NCBI RefSeq assembly: GCF_008806955.1
Contig: NZ_CP031727.1
Location: forward strand, 372,001 to 436,000
Reading direction: 5' to 3'
DNA from: Cellvibrio sp. KY-YJ-3
Lineage (GTDB): Bacteria; Pseudomonadota; Gammaproteobacteria; Pseudomonadales; Cellvibrionaceae
DNA length: 64,000 nucleotides
Numbering within the stretch: the stretch's first letter is position 1; every line of letters begins with the position of its first letter. A model generated the notes under the pieces. The model saw only the letters and a list, made by a program, of their open reading frames with translations, had not been told where the DNA came from and did not search any database. The translations under genes were made by a program, and so were the position numbers. This document shows positions 51,057 to 58,306 of this stretch, piece by piece.

Positions 51057-52826
51057 CTAAGCCGACTCATCCTGGTCATTAAATTCTTTGGCATGCAGCC
51101 GCGCATAATGCCCACCAAGCGCAATCAGCTCTGCGTGGGTGCCCTGCTCCATAATTTCGCCCTGCTCCATCACAATAATGCGATCGGCGTTTTCAATCGT
51201 CGACAGGCGATGAGCAATCACAAAGGTGGTGCGCCCTTTCATCACACGCTCCAGCGCCGCCTGGATATAGTGCTCGGATTCATTGTCGAGTGCGGAGGTG
51301 GCCTCGTCCAAAATCAGGATAGGTGCATCTTTTAACAGCGCACGGGCAATCGCTAACCGCTGGCGCTGGCCGCCAGACAAGCGCGCGCCGGATTCACCAA
51401 TCATGGTCTCAAACCCCTCGGGCAGCTTATCGATAAATTCCGTCGCATAGGCGGCGTCAGCCGCGGCCCGAATAGCTTCAGGACTGCGTGTTTGCAAACT
51501 GCCGTAGGCGATGTTCCCGGCAACCGTATCGTTAAACAAGGTCACATTCTGATTCACCAACGCGATATGGCTGCGTAAATTCGCGAGGCGGTAATCGCGC
51601 ACCGAAACACCGTCAATCAGTACATCGCCCTCAGTAGTATCGTGAAAGCGATTCAGCAAACTCACCAGTGTGGATTTGCCGCTGCCCGACCTACCGACTA
51701 AAGCAATTACCTCGCCAGCGCGCACCGACAAATTCACATTGCGCAGTGCAGGCCGCTGCTGATTTGCATAACTAAAACCAAGCCCCTTGAAGCTGACCTC
51801 CCCCTTAACCCGCGCCACTTCATAGGTGCCGGTGTCTTTTTCTGTGGGTGTATCGAGCAAGGTAAAGACGCTATCCGCTGCCGCCACGCCCTTGAGAATC
51901 ATTGGTGCCACTTCACCTAATTGGCGGATCGGCGTGACAATCAACCCTACAGCAGTGATGTAGCCGATAAAGGCAGCGGTGCTATCCATTTGCATAAAAC
52001 TCAACGCGGCATAAATCAACAAACTCATGGATACTGCAATCAACAAATGCATCACCGGTGCATTGGCCGCACTGGTCACCACAATTTTCATATTCTGCGC
52101 ATAGTTCTTTTTGCTCGCCTGCATAAAGCGATCCTGCTCATAGGTCTCACCGCCAAAGGTGCGCATCACCTGATAGCCATTAATCATCTCGCTCGATACC
52201 TGGGTGATATCCCCCACCGAATCCTGCACTTTACTACTCAGGCGACGCAAACGTCTGGCCACTTTAGTCACCAGTAGCCCCATGATTGGCGCTACAGATA
52301 AAAACAGCAGCGTCAACTTCCAATCCAGATAGAACAACCAGCCCAACAAGCCAATGACCGTTGCGCCTTCGCGAATACCTTTTTTTAGTGCATCGGTAGC
52401 GGCTACCGTCACACCATTAATGTTGTAGGTAATCAGGGAGATCATATGACCACTGGGGCGCTCATCAAACGCACTCACCGGCAACTGGGTCATGTGGTTG
52501 AACACCTGCACGCGCAAGTCATTAACCACATTAAAGGCCACCTTCGCCATAAAATAACCGCCGATAAACATGCCCAAACCACGCATAAGGGTCGCCCCCA
52601 CAATAAGCAGTGGCACCAACCAACGCGCCGCTGGATCGGCAGATTCAATCGCCACCACCAGCTGCTCCATTACATGGGAGTACATCACGTTTGCGGCGGC
52701 GTAAATGATATAGCCCACTACACTGACACCGAACCAGAGCAAATAAGGTTTAAGGTAGCGCAGCAGGCGCTGGTAGATACGCCAGGAAGAAGCTTCCGAC
52801 GCGGTGACTCGATTGGTGGACATCAT
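51057..52826 (-). CDS. msbA: Lipid A flippase MsbA
   Basis: A 589-residue half transporter: six membrane helices and an ATPase domain with Walker A GRSGSGKST, signature LSGGQRQRLAIARA and Walker B ILILDEATSALD. It moves core-lipid A across the inner membrane. ATG 52826 (AGGA six bases upstream) overlaps the waaL stop by 4 bp (ATGA). Confidence 0.95.
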   Translation of the reverse strand: MMSTNRVTASEASSWRIYQRLLRYLKPYLLWFGVSVVGYIIYAAANVMYSHVMEQLVVAIESADPAARWLVPLLIVGATLMRGLGMFIGGYFMAKVAFNVVNDLRVQVFNHMTQLPVSAFDERPSGHMISLITYNINGVTVAATDALKKGIREGATVIGLLGWLFYLDWKLTLLFLSVAPIMGLLVTKVARRLRRLSSKVQDSVGDITQVSSEMINGYQVMRTFGGETYEQDRFMQASKKNYAQNMKIVVTSAANAPVMHLLIAVSMSLLIYAALSFMQMDSTAAFIGYITAVGLIVTPIRQLGEVAPMILKGVAAADSVFTLLDTPTEKDTGTYEVARVKGEVSFKGLGFSYANQQRPALRNVNLSVRAGEVIALVGRSGSGKSTLVSLLNRFHDTTEGDVLIDGVSVRDYRLANLRSHIALVNQNVTLFNDTVAGNIAYGSLQTRSPEAIRAAADAAYATEFIDKLPEGFETMIGESGARLSGGQRQRLAIARALLKDAPILILDEATSALDNESEHYIQAALERVMKGRTTFVIAHRLSTIENADRIIVMEQGEIMEQGTHAELIALGGHYARLHAKEFNDQDESA

Positions 52827-54037
52827 GAATTATCCTGCTCCCCTGCCGCCGACTGGGCCGCAAAAAGGTTGTTGCGCTGTGCGCTGATCAATGCACCAAG
52901 AAGACCGGCTGGCAACCAGATACAAAACCATTTCGGGTCAATCTGCCAGAAAAAACCACGTGAATCGACCATTGAATAGATGCAGCCAAAAATGAACCAC
53001 AGCACCAGCGGGTAAAACTCACGACACCCGAGAGCGTGGCGTAAGAGATAGCCAACATAAACCACACTCAATACCAAGCCCACGACCCCGGTTCGATAAA
53101 ACATATCAAGCCATGCATTGTGTGCGTGGTTATAGACAGCGCCGTCGCTCAGCACAATGCGCCCTTCTTTTTCCAACCCGAGACCCCAGATAGCGTGCTC
53201 CTGCACACCGCGCGCAAACACCTCGGCCCAAATCACATCACGCAGACTGATACCACGAGCAAGCAGTAATTCTTGCACCTGATCGCGCATCACATACACC
53301 ACTGCAGCCAATACCAACAGGACTGCAAAATGCAGCAGCCACTTGCGACTACTACGGCAGTAGAGCATGGCCGCAACAGGCATCAACACCACCAAGCCGA
53401 CAAACGCAGCGCGGCTCTGGGACGCCAATACAGAAATTACCAAAAGTGCGATGCAACACAGATAATAAACACTCTGTTTCAGCGTTGTTGCACGCAACCA
53501 TTCGATATAAGCCAGCAGTGTAAGCACACCGTAAACTGAACCTATATGGTTGGGGTTACGCGTAACACTCCAGCCCTCCAGTCGCTCAACCAAAGGATTT
53601 ACCGAGTAAAAAACGACAAGGTTAATGACCGACATTACAGCCCCTACCAGCAATAGGGTTTTTATAATTGTTGCGACGTCAATCAATCCGCGCTGTGCCA
53701 TCCAGCCCAAACCACAGAGCCAGGTCGCCAGTATAAAAAACTGCAATATAAAAAAGCCGGGGTCGGCGTGCGGTGCCCAAAAAGCCGTAATTGCTGAATA
53801 ACCCGCGAACACTACACCTAACAAGGTGAAGCCTCCGCCGTATTGCGCCAGCGAGGGTTTGCGCCAAGGCAATAAACACAACAGCGGGATAAACAGGCCA
53901 AGCGCATAAACAGCTTCCAACCCATCGCGCGACGGTGCCCAGAGAAAGGCGCTAATAAATACGAGTAAGCCAACCGCCACCCAAGCCGCTATCTTTTGCT
54001 CCCGATATTGTCCATTTTTAAAAAATTCCAACGACAT
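52823..54037 (-). CDS. waaL: O-antigen ligase family protein (WaaL-like)
   Basis: 404 residues from ATG 54037, preceded by AAGGTG; the longer frame runs into the previous gene. About ten to twelve membrane helices with a large periplasmic loop bearing the Wzy_C pattern (R-N-P-N-H-I-G; S-Q-S-R-A-A-F; NHAHNAWLDMFYRTG). Ligates O-polysaccharide from undecaprenol to core-lipid A, or is a polymerase of the same fold. Position between core genes and msbA supports the ligase call. Confidence 0.85.
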   Translation of the reverse strand: MSLEFFKNGQYREQKIAAWVAVGLLVFISAFLWAPSRDGLEAVYALGLFIPLLCLLPWRKPSLAQYGGGFTLLGVVFAGYSAITAFWAPHADPGFFILQFFILATWLCGLGWMAQRGLIDVATIIKTLLLVGAVMSVINLVVFYSVNPLVERLEGWSVTRNPNHIGSVYGVLTLLAYIEWLRATTLKQSVYYLCCIALLVISVLASQSRAAFVGLVVLMPVAAMLYCRSSRKWLLHFAVLLVLAAVVYVMRDQVQELLLARGISLRDVIWAEVFARGVQEHAIWGLGLEKEGRIVLSDGAVYNHAHNAWLDMFYRTGVVGLVLSVVYVGYLLRHALGCREFYPLVLWFIFGCIYSMVDSRGFFWQIDPKWFCIWLPAGLLGALISAQRNNLFAAQSAAGEQDNS

Positions 54038-54066
54038 CCAAACACCTTGTCTCAACAAATACTGTA

Positions 54067-56031
54067 TCAATGCGACGCTGGCGCATGACCAAAGTCGCGC
54101 CAATAAATTTTTAACGCGCGCTGTTGAACCTGTTTCAGCAATGACGCGTTGTTTTCCAGAATATCGCGCAGCGGGCAATCAAAGTAGATTTTCAAAAACC
54201 GCAAGCTGTCGCGACGATTAAAACCGAGGTTTAAGCTGGAGTAATAAAGCGCCGCCAAGTCTTTAATTTGCCAACGCCGCGGCACTTGCACTCGACACTG
54301 GGCGCGATGCAAATCAATCAGATAAATCTCTGGATTATTACCTGCAACCAATGACTCAGGTTTGAGCATAAAGTGGCATAGATACAAATCGCGATGGTTT
54401 ATACCCGCCTCATGCAGCGCACGCACCATCAGCGCAAGCTGCTTGAGGATAAGCAGCCGAGGCTTAATCGCCACTGAATTTTGCTCAAAGTAGTGATCCA
54501 GCTGAACAACATCAGCCAGCTCGCGCGTAACAATAAACGATTGCTGGCGCGCCGGATTTTTACCGCGCACCCCATAGGCAAGCGGAATCAAGCTGGGAAT
54601 ATTCAAGGCGCGCAATTTGTTGAGCGCTTTCCATTCATTTGTCGCACCCAACACCGGCAGGCGCAACTGCAGCAAATTTTTGAAAATTTCCCGCCAACCC
54701 ACACCGCGATGCCATTTGCGGTAGTAGCCGCGCCCGTTGATTTCAAAGCGCAGGGTTTGACGATCTTTCATCTCGCGTGCGATTTTTCCCTGCATATTTT
54801 CCATCAGGGTAAATACATCCTGACCTGTCCATTCATCGCTCAACTCGTCGCGCACAATTACAGTCCGGTCTGTAAGCGTTTGCCCTGGAGTAAAAACGGG
54901 AGCGTAATTTTTTTTCCTACTGGCGATTTTTTCCAGTGCCACAACGGCAACTTCAGGGCGGGAGAAGACATCGCTTGTCCGTGCAAATAATTCTCCACGC
55001 TCACGCCATACACCTGCGTCAACCGCGAGCATTGCGGCGACCAATTCAGCAATCGCTGTAGGCGATGCCTTTGCCGGAATCAACTCGCCCATTTGCTGTT
55101 CAACAACATAGTGCGCATAGCCGCAGTGAGCGGAGGCCACTACCGGAACGCCACAGAGCATTGCCTCCAAAATCACATTGCCAGCAAGTTCTTTGCGCGC
55201 GGGGTGCAACAGCAAATCCGCCGCATGCAACAAATCGCCCACGGGGCTGCGCGGCCCAAGAAAAAATACGCTTGAATCAACGCCTGCTTGCATCGCTTGC
55301 TGGCGATAAGTGTAGGGATCGTCCTTGCCCACAATTACCAAGGCGATTTTATCGGCCATGATTTTGGTTAATTCTGCAAACGCGTTAATACTGATATCCA
55401 CGCCTTTGGTTTTATAACCTGAACCCAAACACACAATAATTTTAGTGTCGGGCGTTACACCCAATTCATGACACAGCGTATTACGCGCTGCACGCGGGTT
55501 GCTACACGTCAGATGCCTGGCGGAGATTCCTGGCGGCAGCGCATAAAAACGTTCGGGCTGGGTAGCGTAATAACGCGCAAATAATATTTGTTCACTGGCA
55601 ACTAATGAAAGAATTTGCGTTGTACTTGCTTCCGAAAATACGGCGCGCTCGTAGGCAAGATATAACCGCGAGCGCGGTGCCAGTCGATACACCCAATTGC
55701 GCTCACTGTAAGCTTTGTGCGCAAAGCAGCTGTCACCAGCAAAATACACATCCAGCCCCGGCATTTTATTAAAGCCAACCAACAAATCAAATTGATCGCG
55801 CTGGAATTGCTGTTGAAAAGCGGTAACAAAATTTTTCACGCCGGCAATATTAAAAAAACCTGCATTTTTAATCTCGATAATATCGATACCGGAAATTTTC
55901 TCACCTTGCCAGTCACCACAAAAAATACTGACCTGATGACCTTTTGTTTGTGCCGCTTGGGCAATAGCCAACATATCCCGCTGCAACCCACCAAAGGGGA
56001 AATAGCGAAAAATCACCAAGGCTAGCTTCAT
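54067..56031 (-). CDS. waaG-waaP: Fused LPS core glycosyltransferase (WaaG) and core kinase (WaaP)
   Basis: 654 residues from ATG 56031. Residues about 1-370 are a GT4 glycosyltransferase (LALVIFRYFPFGGLQRDM; H-P-A-R-K-E-L-A-G-N-V-I-L-E-A with the E-x7-E pair), matching WaaG, which adds glucose/GalN to heptose. Residues about 380-654 are a WaaP-type kinase (GRGYYRKWHRGVGW; INHRDLYLCHF catalytic loop; IYLIDLHRAQ metal-binding Asp), which phosphorylates HepI. They are one unbroken frame joined by a short linker, whereas Pseudomonas has two genes. Cytoplasmic face of the inner membrane. Confidence 0.92.
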   Translation of the reverse strand: MKLALVIFRYFPFGGLQRDMLAIAQAAQTKGHQVSIFCGDWQGEKISGIDIIEIKNAGFFNIAGVKNFVTAFQQQFQRDQFDLLVGFNKMPGLDVYFAGDSCFAHKAYSERNWVYRLAPRSRLYLAYERAVFSEASTTQILSLVASEQILFARYYATQPERFYALPPGISARHLTCSNPRAARNTLCHELGVTPDTKIIVCLGSGYKTKGVDISINAFAELTKIMADKIALVIVGKDDPYTYRQQAMQAGVDSSVFFLGPRSPVGDLLHAADLLLHPARKELAGNVILEAMLCGVPVVASAHCGYAHYVVEQQMGELIPAKASPTAIAELVAAMLAVDAGVWRERGELFARTSDVFSRPEVAVVALEKIASRKKNYAPVFTPGQTLTDRTVIVRDELSDEWTGQDVFTLMENMQGKIAREMKDRQTLRFEINGRGYYRKWHRGVGWREIFKNLLQLRLPVLGATNEWKALNKLRALNIPSLIPLAYGVRGKNPARQQSFIVTRELADVVQLDHYFEQNSVAIKPRLLILKQLALMVRALHEAGINHRDLYLCHFMLKPESLVAGNNPEIYLIDLHRAQCRVQVPRRWQIKDLAALYYSSLNLGFNRRDSLRFLKIYFDCPLRDILENNASLLKQVQQRALKIYWRDFGHAPASH

Positions 56032-56044
56032 TAATAAATTCCGT

Positions 56045-57193
56045 TTAGCGACTGATATGAATTGGCTTGGCAAGCAAGTTATTGAGTGCCTCCAACACTT
56101 GCTGCGGCATTAACTCGCGCAAACATTTGTGATGCACTTTAGGACACTCACGCTCAAAACAAGGTGCGCACTCAATTTTGTTGCTGATAATACTTACGCT
56201 ATTGGAGAGTGGCGGTGTGTGCTCAGGTGAGGTAGAGCCATAGATCACCGCCAACGGTTTTTGCAGCGCTGCAGCGATATGCATCAAACCCGAATCATTA
56301 CTGAGCACTGCATCAGCGCAGGCCATTAATTCGATCGCCTCACCCAGCGACGTGTTGCCCGCCAGGTTATAACAATGCTGCCGCTCTTCATCCAACAGCA
56401 AATTACGAATTGCATCAGTCACTAGATTATCTTTAGCCGACCCCATTAACCACACCTGCCATCCCGCACGAATTTTTTCATCGGCGATTTCAGCAAAATA
56501 ATGCTCAGGCCAACGCTTGGCAGGGCCGTACTCGGCACCGGGGCAGAGTATCAACAGTGGACGGTTCAGCTGCAATGCAAACTTTGTTAATAATTGTGGT
56601 TGATGTGATTGATTAACATGCAATTCGGGAAAAGGAAATTCTTGTAGCGGAGCTGCATTTTTTGGCAGCGCCAATGCTGCGTAGCGCTGCACCATTAATG
56701 GATAGCGTTTTTTGTCCAACACGCGCACATCATTTAATAATCCGTAACGCAATTCACCGCGCCAGCCGGTACGCACTGGGATATTGGCAAAGAAAGGAAT
56801 AAAGGCAGATTTAAATGAGTTGGGCAACACGATGGCCTGTTCGTAACCTTCGCCAGTAAGTGACTTGCCCAATGCGCGCCGGTCACCCAAACCAAAAGTT
56901 CCGTGACCGAGCGGCATATCAATCACCTTGTAAACTTCCGGCATACACGCCAACAACTGACGCGTCCAACCTGAGGCAAGCACATCAATGCGCACTTGCG
57001 GATTGCGCAGCTTGAGCAATTTAAACAGGGTTTGCGCCATCATCATATCGCCGATCCACGCAGGGCCAATCACCAAAATTTTTTGGATTTTTTTCAGCTC
57101 GGCAGGAAATTCCATTTCATTCATAAACGACGATTCAACAATTAACGAGGGTTCAGTCATAAGTGACGATTCAATTGACGAGAGTTCAGTCAT
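56045..57193 (-). CDS. waaF: ADP-heptose:LPS heptosyltransferase II
   Basis: A 382-residue GT9 enzyme: KILVIGPAWIGDMMMAQTLFK, L-C-P-G-A-E-Y-G-P-A-K-R-W-P, N-D-S-G-L-M-H-I-A-A-A, and Y-G-S-T-S-P-E-H-T-P-P. Adds the second heptose to the LPS inner core. The usual N-terminus corresponds to residue about 37; the extra residues are coded by an imperfect tandem repeat. Starts at 57193, 57160, 57124 or 57115 are all possible and none has a clear RBS. The stop lies 13 bp before the next gene's start. Confidence 0.92.
   Translation of the reverse strand: MTELSSIESSLMTEPSLIVESSFMNEMEFPAELKKIQKILVIGPAWIGDMMMAQTLFKLLKLRNPQVRIDVLASGWTRQLLACMPEVYKVIDMPLGHGTFGLGDRRALGKSLTGEGYEQAIVLPNSFKSAFIPFFANIPVRTGWRGELRYGLLNDVRVLDKKRYPLMVQRYAALALPKNAAPLQEFPFPELHVNQSHQPQLLTKFALQLNRPLLILCPGAEYGPAKRWPEHYFAEIADEKIRAGWQVWLMGSAKDNLVTDAIRNLLLDEERQHCYNLAGNTSLGEAIELMACADAVLSNDSGLMHIAAALQKPLAVIYGSTSPEHTPPLSNSVSIISNKIECAPCFERECPKVHHKCLRELMPQQVLEALNNLLAKPIHISR
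57125..57193 (-). repeat. Imperfect tandem repeat at the 5' end of waaF
   Basis: Two in-frame copies (33 and 36 bp) that code for M-T-E-L-S-S-I-E-S-S-L and M-T-E-P-S-L-I-V-E-S-S-F, each with its own ATG. Confidence 0.7.
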
Positions 57194-57257
57194 TACACAT
57201 TGAACACTAACGGAAGATGCTTTAACGCAGGACTATTAACACACAACACCAAAACGA

Positions 57258-57281
57258 TAACGGAGCCGTTCGGCTCCGTTA
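57258..57281 (-). terminator. Terminator hairpin after ilvE
   Basis: A perfect 10-bp stem TAACGGAGCC / GGCTCCGTTA with a 4-nt loop, 8 bp after the ilvE stop, followed on the minus strand by a short T-rich tail. Confidence 0.7.
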
Positions 57282-57289
57282 GAGTGGCG

Positions 57290-58219
57290 CTATTTTGCAA
57301 CCGGTGCCAACCAGTTGGTGTGCGCGGGCAATTCGCCCCGCACGGATTTGAAATACAAATCCTGTAACCGGGTAGTAACTGGACCACGGCGACCTTCGCC
57401 GATGATACGACCATCCAATTCACGGATTGGCAATACTTCTGCGGCTGTTCCAGTGAAAAATGCTTCGTCAGCGACATATACTTCATCGCGTGTGATGCGT
57501 TTTTCTTTGATGGTGTAACCGCAATCTGCCGCCAGATGGAAAATCGTGTTGCGGGTGATGCCATCGAGACAAGAAGTCAGTTCCGGTGTGTAGATAATGC
57601 CATCGCGCACCAAAAAGAAATTCTCGCCGCTACCTTCTGCCACGTAACCTTCAGCATCAAGCAACAGCGCTTCTTCACAACCACTGTCTAATGCTTCTTG
57701 CAGTGCTAACAGCGAGTTGATGTAATGGCCGTTGGCTTTCGCTTTACACATGGAAATATTCACGTGATGGCGAGTGTAGCTTGAGGTGCGGATACGGATA
57801 CCTTGATCGCGCGCTTCCGGTGACATATACGAAGGCCAGTGCCAGGCAGCAACCATGATATGCACTTTCAAATTGTCGGCGCGCAGGCCCATGCCTTCGG
57901 AACCGTAAAACGCCATAGGGCGCAAGTAAGCTTCAGCCAAACCATTTTCACGCACCACCATTTTGTGCGCTTCATTCACCACGTCTTTAGTGAAGGGCAT
58001 TTTCATGCGCATGATGTGCGCCGAGCGGAACAGACGATCGGTGTGTTCTTGCAGACGGAAAATACTGGTGCCCAGGGTTGAGCTGTTGTAAGCGCGCACG
58101 CCTTCAAACACGCCCATACCGTAATGCAGTGTGTGGGTTAACACGTGAACCTTGGCGTCGCGCCAGGGAATGAGTTCACCATCAAGCCATATAACGCCGT
58201 CGCGATCGGCAAAAGACAT
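57290..58219 (-). CDS. ilvE: Branched-chain amino acid aminotransferase
   Basis: 309 residues, fold-type IV PLP enzyme. Features: W-L-D-G-E-L-I-P-W, GMGVFEGVRAY, C-K-A-K-A-N-G-H-Y (the Schiff-base Lys region), E-G-S-G-E-N-F-F, and FFTGTAAEV. Transaminates Val, Leu and Ile. Between glnE and waaF as in Pseudomonas. Confidence 0.96.
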   Translation of the reverse strand: MSFADRDGVIWLDGELIPWRDAKVHVLTHTLHYGMGVFEGVRAYNSSTLGTSIFRLQEHTDRLFRSAHIMRMKMPFTKDVVNEAHKMVVRENGLAEAYLRPMAFYGSEGMGLRADNLKVHIMVAAWHWPSYMSPEARDQGIRIRTSSYTRHHVNISMCKAKANGHYINSLLALQEALDSGCEEALLLDAEGYVAEGSGENFFLVRDGIIYTPELTSCLDGITRNTIFHLAADCGYTIKEKRITRDEVYVADEAFFTGTAAEVLPIRELDGRIIGEGRRGPVTTRLQDLYFKSVRGELPAHTNWLAPVAK

Positions 58220-58306
58220 AGCAACTCCAATAATTCTGTATGTATGTTTGAGGGATTGTTAGGCGCGGCCACAGCCGCGCAGCACTCAATGTTCGGGGCG
58301 ATAAAA

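Noticed and set aside
58263-58280. GCGCGGC-CACA-GCCGCGC hairpin between glnE and ilvE
   Set aside because: No T-tract and the genes are co-directional; could be an RNA stem but not a supported terminator.
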